From an uncultured Latescibacterota bacterium (lineage in GTDB: Bacteria > Latescibacterota > UBA2968): a stretch of 64,000 nucleotides of DNA. The translations under genes and the position numbers were made by a program. Positions 25,401 through 33,906 of this stretch are shown one piece after another; positions within the stretch are counted from its first letter, which is position 1; every line of letters starts with the position of its first letter. The stretch is from NCBI GenBank assembly GCA_958295785.1, contig OY282377.1, positions 3,660,896 to 3,724,895 on the forward strand. The letters are read 5' to 3'. The notes under the pieces were generated by a model, which saw nothing but the letters and a program-made list of their open reading frames with translations, searched no databases and had not been told where the DNA came from.

Positions 25401-26005
25401 TGGAACTTACCCACGCAGAACGCATCTTCTCGGATATTGGGTCTATGGTGAAAGAGATCAAAGCGTATTTCAGTGATCTGGACTCAGAGAACATCGGGAG
25501 CGAAATGTACGCGGATAGAATCGCCAAAGAGTTGGGGGCGCGTATCGAAAATCTCAATGGCGTCATCCAGACGACCTTGCTGACATATCTGGACAAAGAC
25601 GCCCGCCAAGCGATCTCCAACTGGGAGCCGGTGGATCAAAATCGGTATTACGATAGCAAAATCCGCGATCAAGTCTCATCCCGCATTGACGAGACCGCGT
25701 CCTTTTCGCCCGAAATTTTGCCAAAAAAATACATCCAGATTGCCTCTGGTGTTGTCGCTGCTGGCGGCATCTATCGCGCTGTTGCAGCTACCGCTTTTTA
25801 CTCTGGCGCGTTTATTGTCGTTGTCGCAGCGGGCATGTTCTTTCTGCTTCCCCGCGTCGTCGATAAGCACAATAAGACGAAGACCTTAGAACAGTTGAAT
25901 GCCCATCTCGATGCGGTCGAGACGCGATACAAAGCGCAAGCGCGAAAAATCATCGATGAATACGTCGCCTTGTTTGGCGAAATCACACCTGCGGAGGAAA
26001 ATTGA
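25400..26005 (+). CDS. Two-helix membrane protein of the dynamin operon
   Basis: A 201-residue protein: helical soluble N-terminus (1-108), two adjacent hydrophobic helices (about 112-128 and 131-150) and a charged C-terminal helix (KTLEQLNAHLDAVETRYKAQ). It resembles the hydrophobic paddle plus helical tail of dynamin-like proteins, so it may be the membrane-anchoring partner of the GTPase; that is an inference. The ATG at 25400 shares a base with the GTPase stop (TGATG) and has GGAGG 9 bases upstream. Family not recognised. Confidence 0.8.
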   Translation: MELTHAERIFSDIGSMVKEIKAYFSDLDSENIGSEMYADRIAKELGARIENLNGVIQTTLLTYLDKDARQAISNWEPVDQNRYYDSKIRDQVSSRIDETASFSPEILPKKYIQIASGVVAAGGIYRAVAATAFYSGAFIVVVAAGMFFLLPRVVDKHNKTKTLEQLNAHLDAVETRYKAQARKIIDEYVALFGEITPAEEN

Positions 26006-26006
26006 A

Positions 26007-26663
26007 ATGGCAAACAATTTCTATGTCCACATAGTTGAATCACCATCGCCTGACGAACTGCTCAATGATATTACCGAGGGCAGAGCTCTATGCGAGTTTC
26101 TCGACATCGCCAGGATTCCATACTCATATAATCTTGCGGTTGACTCGGATCGTTTCCGCATAGCAATGACCTATAGGGTTGAAGAAGCTATGGATGAGTT
26201 TTGCAAAATTCCAATTTTGCATCTCAGCACACACGGGAACAAACAAGGCATTCAACTCACCGACCAATCCATGCTCTCGTGGTCTGAACTCGCTCCTTAT
26301 CTTCAGGACATTCATAGGTACAGCGATGGCAAGCTCGGTGTGTGTATGTCATGTTGCGGTGGCGCATACGGCATACAAATGGCAGAGGAAATTCAAAAAA
26401 TAAATCTCCCTTATCAATGGATCGCTGGCTCATTCAGTGAAATCGATCTCCGCGATGCTGCATTGGCATACGCCATCCTTTACCGCAGACTCCACTGCGG
26501 TATTGACGACATTAGCCTTTTGGTCCAAGCCATACGTGTTGCATCAGGTATTGCTGATTTCGATATATGGGACGGTGAACTAGTACAAAAGGCATACGTG
26601 CAGGACATAATAGCGGAAGAAATTCTCGAAAGAATCCGCCACAAACACGGAGGAATACCATAA
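26007..26663 (+). CDS. Putative caspase/CHAT-like cysteine protease
   Basis: A 218-residue protein with a caspase-like fold pattern: a strand followed by the His site PILHLSTHGNKQGIQL (H76 before Gly), and a second strand ending at the Cys site LGVCMSCCGGAYG (C116 or C117). Strand-His-Gly, about 40 residues, strand-Cys-Gly is the caspase/CHAT dyad layout. The N-terminus (FYVHIVESPSPDELLNDITE) and the tail (WIAGSFSEIDLRDAALAYAI) also fit an alpha/beta/alpha core. Caspase-like proteases act as effectors in several phage-defence systems by cleaving host or partner proteins. The ATG is 1 base after the membrane-protein stop, with GGAGG upstream. Catalysis is inferred, not shown. Confidence 0.7.
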   Translation: MANNFYVHIVESPSPDELLNDITEGRALCEFLDIARIPYSYNLAVDSDRFRIAMTYRVEEAMDEFCKIPILHLSTHGNKQGIQLTDQSMLSWSELAPYLQDIHRYSDGKLGVCMSCCGGAYGIQMAEEIQKINLPYQWIAGSFSEIDLRDAALAYAILYRRLHCGIDDISLLVQAIRVASGIADFDIWDGELVQKAYVQDIIAEEILERIRHKHGGIP

Positions 26664-26671
26664 CCAAGCAA

Positions 26672-26851
26672 ATGCCCAAGCCGATGGAAAAGGCTGAAAT
26701 TCTTAGGCGCAACCCGATGGTTGATCCAGTTTTGGTGGCGCAACACGAGAAGTTGGAGTTGGAATTGCGCCGTTTGGGCGTCGATACGAAACCCAAATAC
26801 AATATCGACCCGCCGCTGGGTGGAGGTCGCCTGCACCTTTTTAATGAATAG
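26672..26851 (+). CDS. Small 59-residue protein in the defence-like operon
   Basis: A short frame 8 bases after the protease gene: starts MPKPMEKAEILRRNPMVDP, continues as a charged amphipathic helix (QHEKLELELRRLGVDTKP) and ends RLHLFNE. It has good codon use and no obvious stop-rich history, so I think it is real. No Shine-Dalgarno better than AAGCAA is seen. Possible roles are an adaptor or inhibitor of the protease; I do not recognise a family. Confidence 0.55.
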   Translation: MPKPMEKAEILRRNPMVDPVLVAQHEKLELELRRLGVDTKPKYNIDPPLGGGRLHLFNE

Positions 26852-26931
26852 GGGATACAATACCCCTGTTCAACGAAATAGCCCTGCGGATGTAAGCAGG
26901 GATGATTTTATTCACCAAGGTAAAAACCCAC

Positions 26932-27798
26932 ATGGCCAAATACGATACGATTTCCAGACACCTGATTCAAACCTACCCAGACGACTTCATCCGATTCACA
27001 CTCGGACGAGACGACGTCGAGGTCAGGGCGATCCTCGACACGGAGCAACCCACGGTTGAAACGCGCCAAACCGATAGCCTGATTCGCGTGCGGATTGACG
27101 GCAAGGATGTCGTGGTTCACACGGAATTTCAAACCACGGACAGCACGGACACCCCGATGGAGCACCGCATATCCAGCTATATCGGCCGCGCCATTGAGAA
27201 GTATGGCCTGCCGGTCTATTCCATCGTAATCTACTTACGGCCCGATGCGGGGCGGCGCGATACAGGGCTTTACATCCAGGAGCATCCCGACTTCCAAGTG
27301 GTGGTGCGCTACAGGGTGATTCGGCTGAGTGAGATAGACGGGCAAAGCATTATCGAGGGCGGTCCTCAGGGTTTGCTACCGTTCGCGCCATTGATGAAAC
27401 CTCCTGTGGGGATGGCTTCAGAGGAATGGTTGCGTCAGTGCATTCTCAAGACCGATGCTACATCGTTGGCTCATTCAACCAAGGTTAATTTTTTGGGTGG
27501 GTTGGCGGTATTGAGTGGGTTGGTGTACGAGCCAAGCACCATCACGAGTATCATTTCCCAGGAGGGCCTTATGGACGCGATTATGCGTGAATCATCGTTT
27601 GCCCAATACATTAAACAAGTGGGTATCCAAGAGAGCATCCAAGAAGTGTTGGAGGTTCGCTTTGACCCTGACGCGGCTAACCAATTCGCCGCTGACATCA
27701 GGGCCATCGACGATTTGCAACGCCTCAAGCAGTTGCATCGCTCGGCAGTGCAAGTGGATGATCTGGCGGCATTTCAGGATATGTTGGATGCCGAGTAA
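26932..27798 (+). CDS. Rpn-family (transposase-like) PD-(D/E)XK nuclease
   Basis: A 288-residue protein beginning AKYDTISRHLIQTYPDDFIRF, typical of the Rpn/DUF4351-type recombination-promoting nuclease group. The nuclease core is RQTDSLIRVRIDGKDVVVHT then EFQTT: D48 and the E65-x-Q67 pair. A helical C-terminus follows (SIQEVLEVRFDPDAANQF; LKQLHRSAVQVDDLAAF). An upstream in-frame ATG at 26902 exists, but the family start fits 26932. Rpn proteins are common selfish or DNA-breaking nucleases in islands; it may be a passenger rather than part of the operon because gaps of 80 and 69 bases surround it. Confidence 0.82.
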   Translation: MAKYDTISRHLIQTYPDDFIRFTLGRDDVEVRAILDTEQPTVETRQTDSLIRVRIDGKDVVVHTEFQTTDSTDTPMEHRISSYIGRAIEKYGLPVYSIVIYLRPDAGRRDTGLYIQEHPDFQVVVRYRVIRLSEIDGQSIIEGGPQGLLPFAPLMKPPVGMASEEWLRQCILKTDATSLAHSTKVNFLGGLAVLSGLVYEPSTITSIISQEGLMDAIMRESSFAQYIKQVGIQESIQEVLEVRFDPDAANQFAADIRAIDDLQRLKQLHRSAVQVDDLAAFQDMLDAE

Positions 27799-27867
27799 TG
27801 ACGCGATTTCCCGGTGAATGACAAGAGGAGCATTGCGTAACCTACTTAATCCACACAGGAAAAGACA

Positions 27868-30800
27868 TTGGCAAACCCGATGAAAAACAAAGCGGAAGCA
27901 TTGGCTCTTGAAAGACAGAAAGTGGCTGATCAAGAAGATGGGGCGCGGGAACTCAACGCAATTTTCTCGGACCTTCTCCCTTGGACCATCGAGTCAACAG
28001 ACGCCGATACCCTGCGCGAAAACGTCATGCGAGATCGCGGCGACATCGAGCGATTCCTCGATTCGCTCTATTTGTTTCGGGTGGGGGAAATTTCTGTTTC
28101 CACAGATGCCCAAGATGTGGCCGACCTGATCTACAAAAGACAGCAAGCCGCGATTGTCGCTGCATCCCAAGCGGGTTATACGCTTACGACTATCATTTCT
28201 GGGAATGGCGGCGGCACGGTTGATATTTTTCTCGGCGTCAGTGGTGAGGAGCATGTGAAGGAGGTGTTCAGGGAGCAGTTGCAGGGGGTTTATCCCGGAA
28301 AAGGCATTGAATTTGTCGAGGCACCTAATATAAAGAATACGCTAAAAGAACAGACGCATGGCGGCATCCTCACAGGTATCCCGACGCAAAAAATAGACGA
28401 GGAGAAACAGACCTTTAATCTGTCTTCGGTCATAAGAAGCATGAATGGGCAGAAATTTCTCTTGGCGATAGTCTCGCGTCCCGTTGCGAAATACGAGGCA
28501 GCGGAACAACTCCACGAGTTGATGGTCTTAAAAGACAAGTGCCACGCGCTGGCAAATCGGCAAATCGGGTTGGAAGAGAGTGCGGGCATAAACCAAAGCC
28601 AGGCGGTTCAAGAAGCAAAAGGATATTCCAAGAGTGAAACCATTGCGCCCAACATCGTATCTACAATAGGGCGCAGACTTTTTGGCGGTGTAAGCTCCAC
28701 AACAGAAACAAAATTCTCAAGCCATTCGGAAACCGATACCGTAGGCTGGTCGGAAAATGTCGGGCGCAGTCTTTCCTACGAACAGCAGAACACCCTTGCG
28801 ATAGAGTTGGAAAGTATCGCCGATAAGCTGATCGCCCGATTGCGGAATGGCCTGAACACTGGGCTTTGGGAAAGTTTTATCACATACACGACAGTATCGC
28901 CTACGGCCTCGCAGATTTTATCGGGCACCTTGGCGGGAGAACTCATCAAGGCCGATCCCGACGCCCTGCCGATCCGAAACGTCAGCGATGCGTTGTCTGC
29001 CAACCTGCCGATCTTTATTCCCAAAGAGCGAGACGGGCGATCCCTCATCACGGGTAACAAATTGCTGTCGTTCCTGTCGAGCGACGAAGCCGCCTTGCTC
29101 TTGGCCCCGCCGCTATCTTCTGTTCCCGGCTATGATATTCGCATCAAACCCGCCTTGAGCCTGACAGATACCCGAGAACGCGCAGGTTCATCAATCGGTC
29201 GCATTTCCGAACACGGACGAGTTGTAAAAGGCTCTGACTTTACCATCTCAAAAGACGACATCCGCAAACACATCTTTGTTTCTGGCCTTACTGGATCGGG
29301 AAAGACGACCACAGTCAAGCACATTCTGCATGGCATTGATACGCCCTTTCTCGTCATCGAATCCGCCAAGAGAGAATACCGCAGATTATTGGCCGATGCG
29401 AAATACAGCGAAAGTCTGCGCGTCTATACGGTTGGCGATTCGGGCGTTGCACCGATACGCCACAATCCGTTTACGGTACTTCCCGGGGTGTCGCTCATCA
29501 CCCACATCGACAATCTCAAATCCATTTTTTACGCGAGTTTCTCCCTCTATGGGCCGATGCCCTACATCCTCGAAAAATGTATTTACAACATCTACAAAGC
29601 GCGGGGATGGAATTTGACCACAGGCCGACATCAGCGGGCCGCGATAGAAACGTTCGCGGATTGCCAGACTCATCGCTTTATCTATCCCACCATCAGAGAC
29701 TTGATCGACGATGTGAACCGGTATGTGAAAGACGAATTGGAATACAAAGGCGAATTGCAGGACAATATCCGCAGCGCGATTGTCGCCCGTCTCGAATCCT
29801 TGGCCGTCGGCGCGAAGGGGTTTCTCTTTAACACGCACAACTTTATTGACATAGAGGATTTGCTAAAAGGCCGCGTTGTGTTTGAACTCGAATCGCTTTC
29901 CGATGATGACGACAAAGCCTTCTTCGTCGGTTTGATGCTCGCGTTGGTGAGCGAATACCGGCAATGTTTGGCCCGCGAAAGCGTTCTGACGCACGCGGAT
30001 GAGCTCCACCACGTCTTGGTTATCGAGGAAGCGCACAGGTTGCTCAAAAACGTCCAGACCGAGCGCACCAGTGAAATGTTGGGCAATCCCAAAGGCAAAG
30101 CCGTCGAGTCTTTTTGCAACCTCATCGCCGAGATGCGCTCTTACGGACAAGGCGTAATTGTCGCCGAGCAAATCCCAACTAAAATTGCCCCGGATGTGAT
30201 CAAGAATACCAATACCAAAATCATCCACAGGCTCGTTTCGCTAGACGACCAAATCGCCGTCGGCACGGGCTTGGGATTGGAGGAATGGGAATGCCGGTAC
30301 CTCAACCAACTTTCCGCGGGCACGGCACTCGCCCATAAGGAAGGGATGTCAAAGCCGGTTGAAATTTCCGTTTCTAACGAACTGCCAAACGAGGCAATTG
30401 GAGATATAAGGATCAACGTCGAGGATTTGGAGCCAGAACTCGCACTCCACGAGAGCGGCTTGCTGGAAAGCCGACACCTGCAAGCCATCGCGCTGCGATT
30501 GCTCCATTCGCTTTTTCTTTTAAATGCTGAACTCGACGATCTACTGCCCGAGGCCATAAAGACAGCCAGAAAAGCAGAGCAATTGACTTATGTCGCCGAT
30601 GAAACCATAGAGCACGCCTTGCGCGAATGGTTTCGCCGAAATTTATTTTCCGCAACTTTGGGGTTTGCGAAAAAAAGGAAAATTGATGGTGATGTTTTAG
30701 AGATTGTTGATCGCCTTTGGGATGATCGCCTGCGTTTTGATCGCGGCAGATTCATGGCGGCCCTTGACAAATGGCTGGGTGAGAGCAGTCGGGATTGCAT

Positions 30801-30945
30801 CATGGAGGGCATAGCAAATCTGGCTATCTATGAATGTGGAACGAAGAGAGCAGACATTGGGAAAACCATTGACGCGGAGCTGCTCGTCGATGACCGGGAG
30901 ATCGTGCGAGAAATACGCAACGCTATTGGAAAGCGAGTGATATGA
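27868..30945 (+). CDS. HerA/FtsK-like DNA-translocating ATPase
   Basis: A 1025-residue ATPase. The N-terminal 400 residues are unlike HerA and not recognised: helices, a serine/threonine-rich stretch (about 270-310). The motor follows: a HAS-barrel/DUF87-like lead-in (SLTDTRERAGSSIGRI), Walker A VSGLTGSGKTTT near 470, LVIESAKREYRRLL, Walker B VLVIEEAHRLLK near 715, and the HerA signature NTKIIHRLVSLDDQIAVG with its arginine. A helical C-terminus of about 200 residues completes it. The TTG start has AGGA 7 bases upstream. The stop overlaps the WHH nuclease start (ATGA). HerA-type hexamers drive effector nucleases along DNA in several defence systems. Confidence 0.9.
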   Translation: MANPMKNKAEALALERQKVADQEDGARELNAIFSDLLPWTIESTDADTLRENVMRDRGDIERFLDSLYLFRVGEISVSTDAQDVADLIYKRQQAAIVAASQAGYTLTTIISGNGGGTVDIFLGVSGEEHVKEVFREQLQGVYPGKGIEFVEAPNIKNTLKEQTHGGILTGIPTQKIDEEKQTFNLSSVIRSMNGQKFLLAIVSRPVAKYEAAEQLHELMVLKDKCHALANRQIGLEESAGINQSQAVQEAKGYSKSETIAPNIVSTIGRRLFGGVSSTTETKFSSHSETDTVGWSENVGRSLSYEQQNTLAIELESIADKLIARLRNGLNTGLWESFITYTTVSPTASQILSGTLAGELIKADPDALPIRNVSDALSANLPIFIPKERDGRSLITGNKLLSFLSSDEAALLLAPPLSSVPGYDIRIKPALSLTDTRERAGSSIGRISEHGRVVKGSDFTISKDDIRKHIFVSGLTGSGKTTTVKHILHGIDTPFLVIESAKREYRRLLADAKYSESLRVYTVGDSGVAPIRHNPFTVLPGVSLITHIDNLKSIFYASFSLYGPMPYILEKCIYNIYKARGWNLTTGRHQRAAIETFADCQTHRFIYPTIRDLIDDVNRYVKDELEYKGELQDNIRSAIVARLESLAVGAKGFLFNTHNFIDIEDLLKGRVVFELESLSDDDDKAFFVGLMLALVSEYRQCLARESVLTHADELHHVLVIEEAHRLLKNVQTERTSEMLGNPKGKAVESFCNLIAEMRSYGQGVIVAEQIPTKIAPDVIKNTNTKIIHRLVSLDDQIAVGTGLGLEEWECRYLNQLSAGTALAHKEGMSKPVEISVSNELPNEAIGDIRINVEDLEPELALHESGLLESRHLQAIALRLLHSLFLLNAELDDLLPEAIKTARKAEQLTYVADETIEHALREWFRRNLFSATLGFAKKRKIDGDVLEIVDRLWDDRLRFDRGRFMAALDKWLGESSRDCIMEGIANLAIYECGTKRADIGKTIDAELLVDDREIVREIRNAIGKRVI

Positions 30946-31481
30946 TGGTTGTTGAGACTGCGGTAGCGGCGGGTGCTGAAACCGTTGCTGAAGTTGCGGC
31001 GGAAGCCGCTGAAGCGACGGCTGTTGAGGGCGTCTCCGTAAGCGGGGCAACCGAGTTGAGCGAAACCCTTTCGGCGATTCAGAAAGAGATTCCGCATGAA
31101 GTCATCGGCGAGAAGGTTGATGAGATGCTCGCGAATCCAGATTTCCGCGCTGAAATCCAAGAAGCGATCTATCCCGATTTCTCTGAACATTGCCGATTTG
31201 AAACCTCTCTCCCCGAGGATCGGTACTTGGACAGTGATTATCAGCATTTCAAGGATTGTAATGAGCAGTTGCATCGGGCTTACGAGAACGGCACTCTCGA
31301 CCCAGAGCAATTCACAGATAGGGAACTGGAACAGATCCGCAATGGCGACAAGCCCGAAGGATATACTTGGCATCACCACGAAGAACCTGGGCGCATGCAG
31401 TTGGTCGATTCTGACATACACCGCCAAACTTCGCATGTAGGTGGTCGGAGCTTATGGGGTGGTGGAAGGGAAGCCCGATAA
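30942..31481 (+). CDS. HNH/Endo VII-type WHH nuclease (polymorphic-toxin-like)
   Basis: A 179-residue protein. An alanine-rich, low-complexity N-terminus (residues 1-60) is followed by a helical linker and, at the C-terminus, GYTWHHHEEPGRMQLVDSDI, HRQTSHVGGRSLWGGGRE: the conserved W-H-H plus later H and HxGG of the WHH branch of HNH/Endo VII nucleases, known as toxin tips of secreted polymorphic toxins. Here there is no signal peptide or secretion domain; instead the gene overlaps the HerA ATPase stop by 4 bases. A SUKH immunity gene follows 13 bases later. I infer a DNase effector coupled to the HerA motor. Confidence 0.85.
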   Translation: MMVVETAVAAGAETVAEVAAEAAEATAVEGVSVSGATELSETLSAIQKEIPHEVIGEKVDEMLANPDFRAEIQEAIYPDFSEHCRFETSLPEDRYLDSDYQHFKDCNEQLHRAYENGTLDPEQFTDRELEQIRNGDKPEGYTWHHHEEPGRMQLVDSDIHRQTSHVGGRSLWGGGREAR

Positions 31482-31494
31482 AACAGGAGTGTGC

Positions 31495-31884
31495 ATGATG
31501 ACCTTAGAATGGAAATACGCCGAGCCACTGGACGAGATCCAATTGTCTAAAATTGAGGAACACTTTGGCCTCAGCCTGCCGGATGATTACAAGATGTCAC
31601 TGGCAAAATGCAATCGGGGAAAACCCACCTTAGAGCGGTTCGATACAGAACTTCAAAAGGAGTGCGTCCTCGATTACATGGTCAATCTCGAAGAAACAGT
31701 CGCCATTGCCCAAGCGATCTCTCCCGATAACCTGATCCCCATTGCAACTGACCCGTTTGGAAATTTAATCGCCCTCAAAGTCGCCGATAGACAGATCGAG
31801 TCGGTGGTTTTTTGGGATCACGAAAGCGATAAAATTTCCAACCTATCGGGCAGTTTTACCGAATTTTTGGCAAAGCTGTATTAA
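31495..31884 (+). CDS. SMI1/KNR4 (SUKH) family immunity protein
   Basis: A 129-residue protein with the SUKH layout: LDEIQLSKIEEHFGLSLPDD YK-type N-terminal helix-loop read as IEEHFGLSLPDDYK, then SPDNLIPIATDPFGNLIALK (the PIAxDxxGN motif) and SVVFWDHESDKISNLSGSF, ending in FTEFLAKLY. SUKH proteins bind and neutralise toxin nucleases in polymorphic toxin loci, including WHH nucleases, so this is very likely the antidote for the adjacent gene. Start at 31495 follows ACAGGAG by 5 bases; a second ATG comes directly after. Confidence 0.9.
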   Translation: MMTLEWKYAEPLDEIQLSKIEEHFGLSLPDDYKMSLAKCNRGKPTLERFDTELQKECVLDYMVNLEETVAIAQAISPDNLIPIATDPFGNLIALKVADRQIESVVFWDHESDKISNLSGSFTEFLAKLY

Positions 31885-31922
31885 CCTCAATTTCACGGTT
31901 TTATCAATCGGGCAGGCCATTT

Positions 31923-32849
31923 ATGAAGCGTTTAGGCATTCGCCATTCCATTCTCGATGCCATCGGCAAAACGCCGTTGTTGCACATTCGCGGGTTGGGC
32001 AAGCAGATCAACCCGAGCGTTGAAATCTGGGCGAAGCTCGAGATGTTTAACCCGGGCGGCTCGGTCAAAGATCGGCCCGCTTTGCAGATGATCGAAGACG
32101 CCGAAAAAGCGGGCAAACTCACGCCCGACAAAGTGATTTTGGATTCGACCTCGGGCAACACGGGAATCGCCTATGCCATGATCGGCGCGGCAAAGGGCTA
32201 CCGAGTCGAACTGGTCATGCCCGAAAGCGTGAGCATCGAGCGGCGCTACGTCATTCAGCATTACGGGGCTGAGTTGGTATTGAGCGACCCACTCGAGGGA
32301 TCAGACGGCGCGATTTTGAAATGTCGAGACATTCTCGCATCCGATCCCGACCGGTATTACAAACCCGATCAGTACAATAACCCCTCCAATTCCAAAGCGC
32401 ATTACTTGCACACAGCCCCGGAACTTTGGGCGCAAACCCGGGGCAGAGTTACGCATTTTGTGGCGACATTGGGCACGAGTGGCACGCTGATGGGCACGGG
32501 CCGAGGGCTGAAAAAATTCAATCCCAAAGTGCAGATCATCGCCGTTGAACCGCCCGAATTTCACGGGATTGAGGGCCTGAAAAATATGGATGTGTCCATT
32601 GTGCCCGGCATTTACGACCCGTCCGCGTGGGACGAAAAAATGCGGATTGAAACCGAAGACGCCTATCGCATAGCGCGGTGGTTGACCCGAGAGATGGGGT
32701 TGCTGGTCGGGCAATCGTGCGGTGCTGCGATGGCCGCGGCCCTCAAAGTCGCCAAAACCCTGGATCATGGGGTCATTGTCACGCTGTTTCCCGACAGTGG
32801 CGAAAAGTATATGAGCACGCCCTTGTGGCGGGTCGATCCTGTGAGGTGA
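31923..32849 (+). CDS. Cysteine synthase-like PLP enzyme (CysK/CysM family)
   Basis: A 308-residue fold-type II PLP enzyme that replaces an activated serine's leaving group with sulfide or a thiocarboxylate. It shows the start IGKTPLLHIRGLGKQI, the PLP lysine in NPGGSVKDRPAL, the substrate loop STSGNTGIAYAM, and the cofactor loop TLGTSGTLMGTGRGL (GTSGT type). The ATG follows a weak GGCAGG region. It opens a gene group with a Mec-type peptidase, 2 bases downstream, and a CysO/MoaD-like carrier, so it may use the carrier-thiocarboxylate as sulfur donor, as in mycobacterial CysM-CysO-Mec. The duplicate enzyme at 34058 belongs to the same cluster. Confidence 0.9.
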   Translation: MKRLGIRHSILDAIGKTPLLHIRGLGKQINPSVEIWAKLEMFNPGGSVKDRPALQMIEDAEKAGKLTPDKVILDSTSGNTGIAYAMIGAAKGYRVELVMPESVSIERRYVIQHYGAELVLSDPLEGSDGAILKCRDILASDPDRYYKPDQYNNPSNSKAHYLHTAPELWAQTRGRVTHFVATLGTSGTLMGTGRGLKKFNPKVQIIAVEPPEFHGIEGLKNMDVSIVPGIYDPSAWDEKMRIETEDAYRIARWLTREMGLLVGQSCGAAMAAALKVAKTLDHGVIVTLFPDSGEKYMSTPLWRVDPVR

Positions 32850-32851
32850 TC

Positions 32852-33331
32852 ATGTTTGACAAAGCCGTTTGGGACGCCATGTTTGCCCACGCGCACCGCG
32901 AATATCCGGCCGAGTGCTGCGGCATTGTCATTGAAGACGCTTCGGGCGGGCAGGTGGTGCATCCCTGCGAGAATGTCCAAGACAAATTGCACGCCGCCGA
33001 TCCCAAAGCCCATCCGCGAACCTCAAAAACGGCCTATCGCATGGACGACATGCAGGTGATGCGGATTCAATCTGAGGCCGAAAAAGCGGGCGGGCGGATG
33101 ATCGCAATTTACCATTCGCACATCGATGTCCCCGCGTACTTCTCCGAAGAAGACCACAATGCCGCGACATTTTTCGGCGAACCCACCTATCCGGGCGTGG
33201 TGTATCCCGTCATCGCGGTCAAACAGGCGCGGGTAGATGTGAAAGAAAAAAAAGTATTTCAATGGTGCGAGTCATCATCGCAATTCGAGGAAGTAAGACA
33301 GCAGATGCGAGATGCGAGGATAGAAACGTAG
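32852..33331 (+). CDS. Mec-type JAMM/MPN+ metallopeptidase
   Basis: A 159-residue M67-family zinc peptidase. E21 (YPAECCGIVI) and the HSH-x7-S-x2-D signature (H88, H90, S98, D101 in YHSHIDVPAYFSEED) form the JAMM site. Mec homologues release cysteine from the CysO-cysteine adduct or trim sulfur-carrier proteins to expose the Gly-Gly end; the carrier gene here has such an extra tail. It starts 2 bases after the cysteine synthase. The C-terminus (QQMRDARIET) runs into a dispersed repeat that supplies the stop region. Confidence 0.92.
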   Translation: MFDKAVWDAMFAHAHREYPAECCGIVIEDASGGQVVHPCENVQDKLHAADPKAHPRTSKTAYRMDDMQVMRIQSEAEKAGGRMIAIYHSHIDVPAYFSEEDHNAATFFGEPTYPGVVYPVIAVKQARVDVKEKKVFQWCESSSQFEEVRQQMRDARIET

Positions 33332-33420
33332 GGGCGATGCCCCCGTGCTCGCCCAAAGATACAAGATGGGAGATGCAAGACAGGAAGGACAAGTTTTCGT
33401 CACTCCGCCGGATGCCGGAA
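33326..33420 (+). repeat. Dispersed palindromic repeat after mec
   Basis: GTAGGGGCGATGCCCCCGTG, then CTCGCCCAAAGATACAAG and GGAGATGCAAGACAGG units, the same order as near 48855 and 52755. It begins at the mec stop codon. The following 33421-33560 holds more short units (TGATAGCTGATAGCTGAAAG) and no gene. Confidence 0.8.
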
Positions 33421-33578
33421 TCCAGTGACTTTAGACGCGAGATGTAAGACAGCAGCGGGGCGCGGTCAGCAAATCGAGCGGTAAGCCCACACATCGTTTT
33501 GGACGGATCGGTGGGGATGATAGCTGATAGCTGAAAGCCGACTGCTTTTCACCTCTTACTTTTTTTAAGGAGAAAAAA

Positions 33579-33869
33579 ATGGCTGTAACAGTTCGCATTC
33601 CAACGCCCCTGCGTAAATTCACGGGCGATCGGGCCGACGTGGAAGTGCAGGGCGCGACAGTTGGGGAAGTCATTGACGACCTCGAAGCACAGCATGCGGG
33701 CATCAAAGAACGCATGGTCGATGAATCCGGGGCGATTCGTCGGTTCGTCAATGTGTACGTCAACGAAGAGGACATTCGCTTTTTGGACGGACGCGATACA
33801 GATGTCAAAGATGGCGACCAAGTGACCATCGTCCCCGCCATTGCCGGTGGGTGTTCTGTCCTTGCGTGA
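33579..33869 (+). CDS. CysO/MoaD/ThiS-like sulfur-carrier protein with C-terminal tail
   Basis: A 96-residue ubiquitin-fold carrier: TVRIPTPLRKFTGDRADVEV, GEVIDDLEAQHAGIKERM, the RRFVNVYVNEEDIRFL strand, and DGDQVTIVPAIAGG. After the usual terminal Gly-Gly (90-91) there are five more residues (CSVLA). Carriers with such tails, such as QbsE, must be clipped by a JAMM peptidase before thiocarboxylation; the Mec homologue upstream fits this role. Start by SD AAGGAG (6-8 bases upstream). It serves cysteine or another sulfur-transfer pathway with the two flanking cysteine synthases. Confidence 0.9.
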   Translation: MAVTVRIPTPLRKFTGDRADVEVQGATVGEVIDDLEAQHAGIKERMVDESGAIRRFVNVYVNEEDIRFLDGRDTDVKDGDQVTIVPAIAGGCSVLA

Positions 33870-33906
33870 CAGGTCGCGTCAAAATACCGGGCATAAGCCT
33901 ACAATA

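Noticed and set aside
33326-33560. CRISPR array
   Set aside because: Short units recur, but they are not evenly spaced direct repeats with unique spacers; they belong to the dispersed repeat family. No cas genes in the window.
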